A stretch of DNA of 64,000 nucleotides, taken from Rhodococcus sp. KBS0724 (lineage in GTDB: Bacteria > Actinomycetota > Actinomycetes > Mycobacteriales > Mycobacteriaceae). The position numbers and the translations under genes are program-made. Location: positions 1,383,501 through 1,447,500 of the forward strand of contig NZ_VCBX02000001.1 of assembly GCF_005938745.2 (NCBI RefSeq), in the 5' to 3' direction. The notes beneath the pieces are model-generated. The model was not told where the DNA came from. It made no database searches and saw nothing but the letters and a program-made list of their open reading frames with translations. Shown one piece after another: positions 33,979 through 42,624 of the stretch (its first letter is position 1; each line of letters starts with the position of its first letter).

Positions 33979-35628
33979 ATGTCTGGTCGTCACGGATCGT
34001 CCGGGGTACCAAAAGCGTCCATGCCGCGATCGGTGAAAGTCCTGGTCGGAGTGCTGTCCGTGGTTGCCGTCGCAGGTTCCGCGGCATTTGCCGTTACCTT
34101 CAGCAACCTGGGCGAGGATGCTCCGACGGTCACGCCCACCGCCGCTTCCTCGGACTGCGCGCAAGTCGACAACCTGGTGGTGGCGGTTGATCCGTCCATT
34201 GCCACCGGGGTCGAAGCAGTAGTGTCGACCATCGATCCGGAAAAGCTCGGGTGCGCATCGTTTACCGTGGTGTCCCAGGATTCGGCTCGAACCTATGGGG
34301 ACCTCGCGCTCGGCGGTTCCGGTCCGGCGATCTGGTTACCCGATTCGTCGGAATGGCTCGACAAGGCCACAGTGGCTGGTCGCTCCGTCTCGAAGGTCAG
34401 CGAATCGGTAGCGTCCACACCGGTTGTCACGGTGTCGAAATTCGGTGAAACTACCGGTCCCGCAAGCTGGCTCGACGTTCTGGCGGTTCCAGGACTGCAC
34501 ATCGGTGATCCGCTCTCCAGTGCTGTGTCCAGTGCGCCCATCGTGGCTGCGTTTGCCGAAACTCAGGCGCGCAGCGGCGATACGGCATCCATTTCGGCCG
34601 CGCTGGTTCCCGTGGCACAAGCTCAACTCGGGAATGTGAAGGAAGCCGGTTCGACTATCCGGATCGAAAAGGTTGCCGCGGACAGCGGAACCGCGGTCAC
34701 CACCGAACAGACTTTCGTTGCCTACATGGCCGCACATCCCGATGCCCGGTTGACCGCCGCAGTTCCCACGTCCGGCACGGTATTCATGGACTACCCGATG
34801 GCGCTGACGGGAGATTCCACTGCACTGCCGGCGGCGCAGGTTCTGGCTGACGCACTCACCTCCGACAAAGGCCGCACCGCCTTGTCCGGTCTGGGTTTTC
34901 GTGCGGCGAGCAACGAACCGTTGCCGAGTGGCGGCGTCGGGATGATCACGCCGTTGGTGCCGAGCGATCCGTCGGTGGTGACCACGGCTCTCGCGCGCTA
35001 CGAGATTCTGTCCCGGCCGTCCCGAGCACTGGCGGTTGTCGATGTCTCCGGTTCGATGGACTACATGGAGGGCGGTGTTACTCGCATGGCCGCCACGGCG
35101 CAGGCCGGCGACATCGCGATCCGAATGTTCCCTGCCAATGCGCAATTGGGTTTGTGGGCGTTCTCGATCGACCTCGGCGATGGTAGCGATTACCGCGAAC
35201 TCGAGCCAGTTGCGCGAATGGATACACCCGAGGGCGACGCCGATCACCGGGCCAAACTTCTCTCTCACGTCGACGAGCTACCGTCACTTGTCGGCGGTGG
35301 AACTGGTCTGTACGACAGTGTTCTGGCGGCGTTTCGTCAGATCCAGAGCACCTATGACCCGTCGTCGATCAATTCGGTCATTCTCCTGACCGACGGGGCC
35401 AATGACGATCCGTCCGGTATTTCTCGAGAAGAGTTGCTCGACACTCTTGCACGCGAACGCGATGCGGCGCGTCCGGTGCCGATCATCACTATCGGCGTCA
35501 CCGGCGATGCGGATACCGAAGTGTTGAAACAGATTTCAGCAGTCACCGGCGGAAACAGTCACTTTGCTCCCACTCCCGCCGATATTCCCAAGGTGTTTGT
35601 CGGTGCGATCAGCGGCCGCGGCAACTGA
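33979..35628 (+). CDS. Exported substrate-binding protein fused to a VWA domain
   Basis: This 549-residue protein has an N-terminal membrane segment (about 20-42) that is a signal anchor or signal peptide. It is followed by an extracellular-solute-binding-like domain (about 55-330) and a von Willebrand A domain (about 345-540) with a complete MIDAS start DVSGSMDYM and later GGGTGLYDS and LLTDGANDD. Such SBP-VWA fusions occur in actinobacteria next to no fixed partner. A role in cell-surface adhesion or complex assembly, driven by metal-dependent binding, is plausible. Confidence 0.85.
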   Translation: MSGRHGSSGVPKASMPRSVKVLVGVLSVVAVAGSAAFAVTFSNLGEDAPTVTPTAASSDCAQVDNLVVAVDPSIATGVEAVVSTIDPEKLGCASFTVVSQDSARTYGDLALGGSGPAIWLPDSSEWLDKATVAGRSVSKVSESVASTPVVTVSKFGETTGPASWLDVLAVPGLHIGDPLSSAVSSAPIVAAFAETQARSGDTASISAALVPVAQAQLGNVKEAGSTIRIEKVAADSGTAVTTEQTFVAYMAAHPDARLTAAVPTSGTVFMDYPMALTGDSTALPAAQVLADALTSDKGRTALSGLGFRAASNEPLPSGGVGMITPLVPSDPSVVTTALARYEILSRPSRALAVVDVSGSMDYMEGGVTRMAATAQAGDIAIRMFPANAQLGLWAFSIDLGDGSDYRELEPVARMDTPEGDADHRAKLLSHVDELPSLVGGGTGLYDSVLAAFRQIQSTYDPSSINSVILLTDGANDDPSGISREELLDTLARERDAARPVPIITIGVTGDADTEVLKQISAVTGGNSHFAPTPADIPKVFVGAISGRGN

Positions 35629-35634
35629 TCGGAT

Positions 35635-36543
35635 CTAGTCGAGGATTTTTGCGTCCGCGGTATCTGTGATCCATTCGGTGGCAAGAGCTTCGAGGGTTCC
35701 GTCGGCGTACAGAGAGTCGACTGCGGCCGATACACACGCGGTGAGTGAACTGTTCTTCTCGAGGACGGCACCGAAGAACTCGGTGACGGCGTTGGGCCGC
35801 GGAAACTGTCCGACGATGACGGATTGTGGCAGCTCGGTCTCCGTGATGTGGAATCCGGTGGGTATGTCGACAACCAGAGCGTCGATCTCACCGGCGGCCA
35901 GCGCTGCCTTGGCCTCGTCATTGCTCGCGTAGCTGCGAGGTGGGGTCGACGGACTGATGGTCTCGGTGATGGCAAGCAGGCTGGTCGAACCGGCCTGCGC
36001 GCCGAGTCGATACGACTTCAGTGAATTCAGATCCGTGGCCTGGGCGGCGCCGTTGTTCTGCAAGGCAATGACCGACTGCGCCACCGCGTAGTACGGCGAG
36101 CTGAAATCGACGGATTCGCGGCGCTCTCCCGAAATCGTGAACTGGTCGAGCGCTAAGTCGAAGTCTTTGCTGCCGGGTTTCAGAACGTCGTTGAACGCGA
36201 CACTCGTGAAGGTGACCTGGCCGGGGGTATATCCGAGCTTCTCGATCACGGCGCGGGCCACCGCACCTTCGAATCCTTGCCCGTTCGACGGATCACCGTC
36301 GTGAAACCACGGTTCGTACGACGGTGAACCGGTGGCGATCGTGAGCGTGCCGTCTTTGGTGGTAGTGCCACTGCCCGGACCGCATTCCGTCACTGCTGCA
36401 GTGGACGGAAGCTTGGTGAACGCCTCGGGAATGCTGGTGGTGGTTTCCGGGACTGCCGCGGCGCTCTCAGGTTGGGCGGAGCATGAACCCAACAGGATCG
36501 CGGACGCGAAGATCGCGGTTACGGCAGCGCAACGTCGTGGCAT
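35635..36543 (-). CDS. Amino-acid type ABC transporter substrate-binding lipoprotein
   Basis: This 302-residue lipoprotein has signal MPRRCAAVTAIFASAILLGSC and lipid cysteine about residue 21. It is followed by a family 3 solute-binding domain (GTLTIATGSPSYEPWF-type start, DLALDQFTISGERRESVDFS). These bind polar amino acids such as glutamate or glutamine for import. No permease or ATPase gene adjoins it, so it is an orphan component here. A GTG two codons upstream is an alternative start. It converges with the VWA gene, 6 bp apart. Confidence 0.85.
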   Translation of the reverse strand: MPRRCAAVTAIFASAILLGSCSAQPESAAAVPETTTSIPEAFTKLPSTAAVTECGPGSGTTTKDGTLTIATGSPSYEPWFHDGDPSNGQGFEGAVARAVIEKLGYTPGQVTFTSVAFNDVLKPGSKDFDLALDQFTISGERRESVDFSSPYYAVAQSVIALQNNGAAQATDLNSLKSYRLGAQAGSTSLLAITETISPSTPPRSYASNDEAKAALAAGEIDALVVDIPTGFHITETELPQSVIVGQFPRPNAVTEFFGAVLEKNSSLTACVSAAVDSLYADGTLEALATEWITDTADAKILD

Positions 36544-36610
36544 GGGCACGTTGCCATCTTGCCTGTATGTCCGGTATCGCCGCGACCGGGGGCTCGTCAG
36601 AGGCGAGTTT

Positions 36611-36883
36611 TCAGGCTACTGAGCGGCGCATGCTGAGGCGTTCAGTGGGTGTAGTTCCTCCCCAGACACCGTGCGGTTCACCGGTCTCGAGTGCAAAGTT
36701 CAGGCAGTCGTCGATCACGGGGCAGCGGAAGCACACCTGCTTTGCCGTCTCTTCACGCGCAAGCCGATTGCGCCCGCGTTCCTCGCCTGGTGAATAGAAG
36801 ACGGCTGGATCGACAGACTTGCAGGTCGCGAACATTCGCCAGTTGTTGTCCACATTCGGTTCCGACGTGTGTCCCGCTGCCAT
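36611..36883 (-). CDS. WhiB-family iron-sulfur transcriptional regulator
   Basis: This 90-residue WhiB protein has the four cluster cysteines C21, C51, C54 and C60 and the G(V)WGG turn (HGVWGGTTPTER). The C-terminal tail is short and basic and lacks the AT-hook of WhiB7. Wbl proteins bind a 4Fe-4S cluster and the principal sigma factor. It is divergent from ligD by 116 bp. I do not assign a WhiB number. Confidence 0.92.
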   Translation of the reverse strand: MAAGHTSEPNVDNNWRMFATCKSVDPAVFYSPGEERGRNRLAREETAKQVCFRCPVIDDCLNFALETGEPHGVWGGTTPTERLSMRRSVA

Positions 36884-36999
36884 CGTGGTTGTCCTTTCGA
36901 CTGGAGTCTCAGTGTGGCCGGTGGGGGTTGGGCGAGGACAGGGTTCCGATCGCAGCGATTTCTACTGCCGGATCGCGGGCGCTGCAGCACAATGAAGTG

Positions 37000-39270
37000 A
37001 TGGCGACGACTGATCGGGGCCAGATCACACTCGACGGCATAACCGTGCCCGTGACCAATCTCGGGAAGGTGCTCTATCCCGAGAGCGGAACCACCAAAGC
37101 CGAAGTCATCGACTACTACACGCGCGTCTCCGCAGTCATGATTCCCCACGTCGTCGGTCGACCGGGGACGCGGAAACGGTGGCCGAACGGGGTCGACGGT
37201 CAATCTTTTTTCGAGAAGAACCTTGCGTCGTCGGCGCCGGATTGGCTGACCCGCGCGTCACTGCAGCACTCCGACCGCGTGGTCACGTATCCCATTTTCG
37301 ATTCGGTCGCGTCGCTGGCGTGGCTCGGTCAGCAAGCGGCTCTCGAATTACATGTTCCGCAATGGCGATTCGACGGTTCCGAGCGCGGACCGGCAACCAG
37401 ATTGGTGTTCGATCTCGACCCGGGCGAGGGCGTCGGCCTGGCCGAATGTGCCGAGGTGGCCCGTTCCATCCGTGATCTCGTGGACACGCTGGGGTGGAGT
37501 GCGTATCCGGTGACAAGCGGAAGCAAAGGTATTCACCTCTATGTGCCCCTTGATCGGCCGCTGGACGGCAGTGGTGCGTCGACCGTCGCCAAGCAGATTG
37601 CGGTCGGACTCGAGAAGATCCATCCGGATCTGGTGACAGCGACGATGGCGCGAAATGTTCGCGCCGGCAAGATTTTTGTCGACTGGAGCCAGAACAACGC
37701 GGCCAAAACCACTATCGCTCCGTACTCGATGCGTGGGCGTTCCCAGCCTTATGTTGCGGCGCCGCGCAGTTGGGACGAACTCGACGACCCGAAGTTGCGG
37801 CACCTACTGTTCGACGAGGTTCTCGAACGCGTCGACGGCGGCGGAGATTTGTTGGCCGATCTGGATCCACCCGTGGTGCAGCAGGATTCGTTGACACGAT
37901 ATCGGAGCAAGCGTGCGGCGCAGCGGACACCGGAACCGGTGCCGGATTCCGTTGCCCCGGGCGCCGTCGGTAATTCCTTTGTGATTCAGGAACATCACGC
38001 GAGACGCCTGCATTACGATGTTCGACTCGAACGCGATGGTGTGCTGGTGTCGTGGGCCGTTCCGAAAGGTGTGCCCACCACAGCGGGCGAGAATCGCTTG
38101 GCTGTTCACACCGAGGACCACCCGCTCGAGTACGCCACCTTCTCCGGCACGATTCCCCAGGGAGAGTACGGCGGTGGATCGATGACGATCTGGGATTCCG
38201 GAACGTACGAGACCGAGAAGTGGCGCGATGACGAGGTGATCGTGCGGTTGGAAGGGAACCGCGTGCAGGGCCGATTCGCGCTGATTCGGACCAAAGGTGA
38301 CCAGTGGCTGATGCACCTGATGAAGGATCAGAAAGCCAGCTTCGGAATCGAGTTTCCGAAAGGGATCGAACCGATGCTCGCGACACCCGGAACGCTCGCG
38401 GGTCTGGCTGAGGAGGAATGGGCATTCGAGGGTAAGTGGGATGGAATACGAGTGATTCTCGAATTTCATTCGGGCATACTGTCACTCCGCAGTCGGGCCG
38501 GAAATGACAAGACCGGCGATTATCCTGCGCTGGCTGGGCTTGCTTCGGTTCTTGCCGGCCACGAGGTGGTTCTCGACGGTGAAGTGGTGTCGTACAACGA
38601 GCAGGGTGTCACCGATTTCGGGGCCCTACAGCGTGGCGGCGAACCCGAGTTTCTGGCTTTCGATCTCCTGTACCTCGATGGTGTGTCTTTGCTGCGGAAA
38701 TCGTACACGGACCGTCGGACCGTTCTGAATGCGTTGGCCGCCAAGGTCGGTGATCTCACTGTGCCACCTCCGATCGAGGGAACTGCCGAGAAGGCGCTGG
38801 AGGTGAGCCGCGAATCCGGCTGGGAGGGAATCGTCGCAAAGCGTCGTGCCTCGGTCTATCTTCCGGGGCGGAGAGGTTCGAGTTGGATCAAGGTCAAGAA
38901 CTGGCGCAGCCAGGAGGTAGTGATCGGCGGGTGGCGCACCGGTCAAGGCAACCGGGCTCGGGGCATCGGTGCGCTTCTCCTGGGAATCCCGGGTGAAGAC
39001 GGATTGAAGTACGTCGGCCGAGTGGGGACCGGCTTCACCGATCGTGACCTGGAAACACTCCTGGCGCTGCTGGAACCTTTGCAGCAGAAGGAAAGCCCGT
39101 TCGAGGACGATGTGCCGGCCGACGATCGCAGAGGGGCGGTGTGGATCCGCCCCGAACTCGTGGGTGAAGTGCGATTCATGGATTGGACCGCGAGCGGTCG
39201 CCTGCGGCACCCGAGCTGGCGGGGGCTGCGGGAGGACAAGTCGCCGACAGACGTGCGGCGGGATCCGTAG
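37000..39270 (+). CDS. ligD: ATP-dependent DNA ligase LigD (polymerase-phosphoesterase-ligase)
   Basis: This 756-residue protein has the mycobacterial domain order. A primase-polymerase domain comes first (about 1-300; LVFDLDPGEG metal site, SGSKGIHLYVPL). A 3'-phosphoesterase domain follows (about 325-445; EHHARRLHYDVRLE), then the ATP-dependent ligase domain with nucleophile K479 in EGKWDGIR. The M. tuberculosis protein is about 759 residues. It acts with Ku in non-homologous end joining. The start is the ATG at 37000; a much longer open frame upstream is antisense to the WhiB gene and is rejected. No ku gene is adjacent, unlike in M. tuberculosis. Confidence 0.93.
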   Translation: MATTDRGQITLDGITVPVTNLGKVLYPESGTTKAEVIDYYTRVSAVMIPHVVGRPGTRKRWPNGVDGQSFFEKNLASSAPDWLTRASLQHSDRVVTYPIFDSVASLAWLGQQAALELHVPQWRFDGSERGPATRLVFDLDPGEGVGLAECAEVARSIRDLVDTLGWSAYPVTSGSKGIHLYVPLDRPLDGSGASTVAKQIAVGLEKIHPDLVTATMARNVRAGKIFVDWSQNNAAKTTIAPYSMRGRSQPYVAAPRSWDELDDPKLRHLLFDEVLERVDGGGDLLADLDPPVVQQDSLTRYRSKRAAQRTPEPVPDSVAPGAVGNSFVIQEHHARRLHYDVRLERDGVLVSWAVPKGVPTTAGENRLAVHTEDHPLEYATFSGTIPQGEYGGGSMTIWDSGTYETEKWRDDEVIVRLEGNRVQGRFALIRTKGDQWLMHLMKDQKASFGIEFPKGIEPMLATPGTLAGLAEEEWAFEGKWDGIRVILEFHSGILSLRSRAGNDKTGDYPALAGLASVLAGHEVVLDGEVVSYNEQGVTDFGALQRGGEPEFLAFDLLYLDGVSLLRKSYTDRRTVLNALAAKVGDLTVPPPIEGTAEKALEVSRESGWEGIVAKRRASVYLPGRRGSSWIKVKNWRSQEVVIGGWRTGQGNRARGIGALLLGIPGEDGLKYVGRVGTGFTDRDLETLLALLEPLQQKESPFEDDVPADDRRGAVWIRPELVGEVRFMDWTASGRLRHPSWRGLREDKSPTDVRRDP

Positions 39271-39279
39271 TGGGATTTG

Positions 39280-39864
39280 CTACGCGCTATGTCCGGGTTC
39301 GAGGTCGCGGACGTCGGTGGATGTGACGATAGTATCGAGATTGTCAGGTGCAGAACCGGATTCGGGTTCCAGAAGGAAACCTACGTGGTCTCCGAGAGGG
39401 ATACGGTCGAGTATCCGTCCGCCGAACCACGCGGCTGCCTCGTCGAGTATCGGCAGATCGTGGGGGCCGCGATGCCACGTGCAACGCGCGAACTTGTCGA
39501 TGTCGTCGCCGGTTGATCCCCCGAACAACGTCGCCAATTCGATGTGATCCCTCGGAATGACATGAACAGCAAGATATTCCGTGGTCAACGACGCGCGGTA
39601 CGTGTGGTTCTTGTTCGAAAGACCGACAAGGAAACGGGGCGGTGCGATACTCACCTGAGACGCAAAACCAACCAGGCATCCCGACCGCTGATTCCCGTCG
39701 CACGTGGTGACGACGAACATCGGATTTTCGAGTTCCCCGACCAGTTTGTCGAATGCGCTCGTGGGCGGTTGCGGTTCCTTGTCGTCGGGGTTGAGGTCGT
39801 CGGAGTTGCGGTCGTCGGATTTGCGCTGTGCCCCTCGGCTCCCGGTGGGGTCCTTACCTGTCAA
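39280..39864 (-). CDS. Flavin reductase-like (FMN-binding split barrel) protein
   Basis: This 194-residue protein has an N-terminal low-complexity region with repeats of SDD/NPDD (about 15-30). A flavin-reductase domain then starts at PMFVVTTCDGNQRSGCLVGF and includes SIAPPRFLVGLSNKNHTY. Members reduce FMN/FAD with NAD(P)H or bind flavin. Its start overlaps the stop of the small membrane gene upstream by 4 bp, so the two are one unit. It converges on ligD. Confidence 0.85.
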   Translation of the reverse strand: MTGKDPTGSRGAQRKSDDRNSDDLNPDDKEPQPPTSAFDKLVGELENPMFVVTTCDGNQRSGCLVGFASQVSIAPPRFLVGLSNKNHTYRASLTTEYLAVHVIPRDHIELATLFGGSTGDDIDKFARCTWHRGPHDLPILDEAAAWFGGRILDRIPLGDHVGFLLEPESGSAPDNLDTIVTSTDVRDLEPGHSA

Positions 39865-40151
39865 TGGCCTTCCTGGTCCAGGAGATCAAGGCCTTCGAGG
39901 CGTTTGACGCGTCGTCGCTCGACCAGCACGGCGGCTACGCCCAGTACGAGGGACACCGCACACACGGCGCCGGCGATCAACGCCCATCCGCGAAACCCGT
40001 AACCTAGTGCCACCAAGGTCAGTCCGAGTGTGGCCAGTGCAAGTCCGATGAGAAGGTATCCCGGGTAGTTGCGTCCGTCGGCGATGCCTTCGCCTACGTG
40101 TGATCGATTGGTATGGGCGTTGTCGACTGGTGTTGCTTGTTCGTCGGTCAT
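39861..40151 (-). CDS. Small membrane protein (96 aa)
   Basis: This protein has two adjacent hydrophobic helices (about 30-52 and 55-77) and a basic then acidic tail (VERRRVKRLEGLDLLDQEGH). I chose the ATG at 40151, with AGGAGG 4 nt upstream; an ATG one codon earlier and another five further upstream are possible. It is coupled to the flavin-reductase gene. The family is not recognised. Confidence 0.7.
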   Translation of the reverse strand: MTDEQATPVDNAHTNRSHVGEGIADGRNYPGYLLIGLALATLGLTLVALGYGFRGWALIAGAVCAVSLVLGVAAVLVERRRVKRLEGLDLLDQEGH

Positions 40152-40220
40152 CATGCCTCCTGGGTTCATCTCGACGGGGAAGTCGAGGGGACGACCTACC
40201 GGCCGCGCCAGAAAAAGCTA

Positions 40221-40242
40221 ATCTGTATCCGTGGAAACAGAT
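40221..40242. promoter_or_regulatory. 22-bp dyad, candidate regulator site A
   Basis: The outer half-sites ATCTGT and ACAGAT and inner TCC/GGA make a near-perfect palindrome around GT. It lies in the divergent region between the small membrane gene (start 40151) and the HemK2-type methyltransferase (start 40365). A related copy with 17 of 22 identical bases is at 44316-44337. Confidence 0.55.
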
Positions 40243-40364
40243 AATATCATGTAACCGTGCAATGATTGCGGTTATCTTGATCCGTCAGGCATGCATCCAT
40301 TGCCTTACACCTTGCTTCGAGGCAGATACCGACCACAGGACGCTCAACTCTCGAGGAGTCACCG

Positions 40365-41012
40365 ATGTTGCTACGGCTGCCAGGCGTGTACCCACCACAA
40401 GAGGACACCTGGTTGTTGGCGGAGACGCTGGCAGCGGAAAGCCTCGGACCAAGATCCCGCGTGCTCGACATCTGTGCCGGTACGGGCGCGTTGAGCCTGT
40501 GTGCTGCCGCTGCCGGGGCCGGCCACGTCACTGCAATAGACATCTCGCGCCGCGCATTGGCTACTACCTGGATCAATGCCCGGCTGCGGCGGCGTCCGGT
40601 TCACGTGGTGCGCGGGAACCTGACCACGCCGGTGCGTGGTCGACGTTTCGACGTGATCGTGTCGAATCCGCCGTATGTGCCGGCTCGCGAGGATGTCTTG
40701 CCCACTCGCGGCATCGAGCGAGCCTGGGACGCGGGCGTAGACGGTCGGATGCTGCTGGATCGAATCTGCGCGACGGCACCCGCACTCCTTGCGCCGTCGG
40801 GTGTGCTGCTGATCGCGCAGTCCGTGCTCAGTGGGGTCGAGAAAACTCAGTCCATGCTGGAAGAACAGGGATTGTCCGTGGAGATCGCCGCGCGGGCCGA
40901 AATTCCTTTCGGGCGCGTACTTTCCGCAAGGGTGGCGCTTTTCGAAGCTCGTGGACTTATCAAGAGAGGGCAACGGACGGAAGAGATTGTCGTGATTCGG
41001 GCGGTCAGCTGA
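40365..41012 (+). CDS. HemK2/MTQ2-family protein methyltransferase
   Basis: This 215-residue SAM methyltransferase has motif I VLDICAGTGALSL (about 33-45), an acidic post-motif (AIDIS) and the NPPY motif at 101-104. NPPY is typical of enzymes that methylate glutamine or lysine side chains in proteins such as release factors. The N-terminal PGVYPPQEDTWLL fits the HemK2 group. It is followed, convergently, by an iron-binding haem-oxygenase-like protein. I recall this neighbourhood recurring in related actinobacteria. Confidence 0.85.
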   Translation: MLLRLPGVYPPQEDTWLLAETLAAESLGPRSRVLDICAGTGALSLCAAAAGAGHVTAIDISRRALATTWINARLRRRPVHVVRGNLTTPVRGRRFDVIVSNPPYVPAREDVLPTRGIERAWDAGVDGRMLLDRICATAPALLAPSGVLLIAQSVLSGVEKTQSMLEEQGLSVEIAARAEIPFGRVLSARVALFEARGLIKRGQRTEEIVVIRAVS

Positions 41013-41059
41013 TTCCCGTGAAGGTAAATCGTGCGGTGCCGCTTACCGGGGTTAACTAC

Positions 41060-42127
41060 TTACCGGGGTGAACCGCGCAGTGAAGTCTCATCGCGGTCCC
41101 AGCAACCGGTGATGTGTTCTGCCAGAAGATCGTCGAACGCCAGACAGGCAGCAGCACCGAACAGAATGTCGCTCGAAATAGTGGGGTCTTGCTCCGCTAG
41201 CTTGCCGGCGAGATCGCGGACGGCGATCTGTTCGTGAACGGAGTCTGCTTCTACATGCTCGTCGTAGAACAATGTTGCGCGCGAGCCGAAGCCGAGGCGA
41301 CGCAGCCCGGCACTGTAGTTCTTGCTGGGAAGCGACGACGTGGTTTCCACCGCGCACAGATGGCCGATCAACGCACCGAGAAGGCGACGATGAAACCCGA
41401 AGAGCGAGAGCACATTGAGGCTCGCAAGAGTCACTGCCGGAACAACGTTCAGGTAGTGCGCGTACCGATCCGACAGTCCGAGTTCGCGCATGGTGTTGGC
41501 GAAGAGGGTGGAGTGCATCCTCTCGAGACGTCCGCCGCCGTATTCGTCGGCTTGGACTTCCACGAGCGCGGCCTTGGGGGCTCCGGACAGGCGCGGAATA
41601 CCCAATGTGTGAACATCGGATTCTCGGAGCTGATTGAGTGAGCGGTGTATGAGTACCTCTTGAAACTGTTCGGTACTGGCGTCTGTTGCCATGAACTTTG
41701 ACATGCTCGGGCCGGTCGAGGGCGCGGTCATCGCCCACAATTGTGAAATGACGTCACCGGCTTGGACATGCTGGCCTGCGACGAGCGTGCGTACTGCTGC
41801 CTCGAAGGACGACTCCAGCGCTGCCCGTCCCGCGAGAAGATCGAGGTTCCATTCCCACTCGTCCGGCACCCCGGCGAGTCCCTGAAGATGAAGTTCGTAC
41901 AGCAGCGTCAGCGACAATTGTGCGTCGTCGTCGAACACGATCGATGTATCGTCGTGCTCGTCGGCCGAACCCCGAGCGGCAGCGGTGAAGGCAGCCGGGT
42001 TAGCGTCAGATCCAGACAAGAGTGCAATTAACTGTTCGCTGACCGGTCCGCGGGCAGAAGGGATCGGCATGCGAGTGCCGGTTGTTACTGCTCGCGATGG
42101 TTTTCGATCAATCCGTGTGGAGGACAT
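41060..42127 (-). CDS. Iron-containing redox enzyme family (haem-oxygenase-like) protein
   Basis: This 355-residue mainly helical protein has a haem-oxygenase-like domain in its second half. Candidate metal-ligand positions are EVQADEYGGGR, HSTLF, and YDEHVEADSVHE near residue 300, a pattern of E/H residues seen in di-iron HDO-type oxidases. The ATG at 42127 has GGAG 5 nt upstream and lies directly back-to-back with the ATG of the CDGSH gene. An internal ATG at 42070 has no clear Shine-Dalgarno. The substrate is unknown. Confidence 0.8.
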   Translation of the reverse strand: MSSTRIDRKPSRAVTTGTRMPIPSARGPVSEQLIALLSGSDANPAAFTAAARGSADEHDDTSIVFDDDAQLSLTLLYELHLQGLAGVPDEWEWNLDLLAGRAALESSFEAAVRTLVAGQHVQAGDVISQLWAMTAPSTGPSMSKFMATDASTEQFQEVLIHRSLNQLRESDVHTLGIPRLSGAPKAALVEVQADEYGGGRLERMHSTLFANTMRELGLSDRYAHYLNVVPAVTLASLNVLSLFGFHRRLLGALIGHLCAVETTSSLPSKNYSAGLRRLGFGSRATLFYDEHVEADSVHEQIAVRDLAGKLAEQDPTISSDILFGAAACLAFDDLLAEHITGCWDRDETSLRGSPR

Positions 42128-42349
42128 ATGAACTCCGATTCCGATCCTGGGAGCGACGATTCCGCTGTCACGATCACTGTATGCCCGGACGGGCCACTGC
42201 TGGTGCGAGGTGCGGCAACGCTCATCGACGCCGATGGCAACCCGATCAGCCGTGAACGTGCAACGGTGGCGCTGTGCCGGTGCGGTGGCACAGCGATACC
42301 TCCTTTCTGCGACGGTACCCACAAAAAGAGAAAAGTTCGACGTTCGTGA
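42128..42349 (+). CDS. CDGSH iron-sulfur domain protein
   Basis: This 73-residue protein has the CDGSH cluster motif with ligands C50, C52, C61 and H65 (LCRCGGT...PPFCDGTH). It is a 2Fe-2S protein for redox or cluster transfer in the cytoplasm. GGAGG precedes the ATG. The start codon abuts that of the divergent iron-containing redox gene, so their 5' regions overlap. A complex hairpin follows the stop. Confidence 0.92.
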   Translation: MNSDSDPGSDDSAVTITVCPDGPLLVRGAATLIDADGNPISRERATVALCRCGGTAIPPFCDGTHKKRKVRRS

Positions 42350-42374
42350 GCGGTGGGAACCCGGTTGACGGCAA

Positions 42375-42423
42375 ACGCCCGGTGGGGCGTATACCGATCG
42401 GAGTGATCGGCAAACGCCCCACC
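42375..42423. terminator. Nested hairpin terminator with alternative pairings
   Basis: GGTGGGGCGT (42381-42390) pairs with ACGCCCCACC (42414-42423) and encloses a second hairpin CCGATC/GATCGG. Alternatively ACGCCC (42375-42380) pairs with GGGCGT (42385-42390), which excludes the outer stem. It lies between the convergent CDGSH and DUF6131 genes. Confidence 0.65.
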
Positions 42424-42443
42424 AGGCAGGTTGACGAGGTGGT

Positions 42444-42599
42444 TCAATACCAGACTTTTCGGCCGCCCACCGCGCGACCCGTAGCTCCGAGGAGCGACAA
42501 GACTGCACCGACGACCACCAAAATGATGCCGATCGTCGTCAGAATGCTGATTGACGTGAAGTAGCCGACCAGTGCCAGGATAATGCCGAGAACAATCAT
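42444..42599 (-). CDS. DUF6131-like small membrane protein (51 aa)
   Basis: The peptide starts MIVLGIILALVGYF and has two short hydrophobic helices separated by SILTT, then a GATGRAVGGRKVWY end. The GR.VGGR...Y tail is what I know from the DUF6131 family of actinobacterial small membrane proteins. TGAGGA precedes the ATG. It sits with CsbD, GlsB and Dps genes on the same strand, so a stress role is likely. Confidence 0.8.
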   Translation of the reverse strand: MIVLGIILALVGYFTSISILTTIGIILVVVGAVLSLLGATGRAVGGRKVWY

Positions 42600-42624
42600 G
42601 GTGAATCCTCATCTCTGATGCGTA

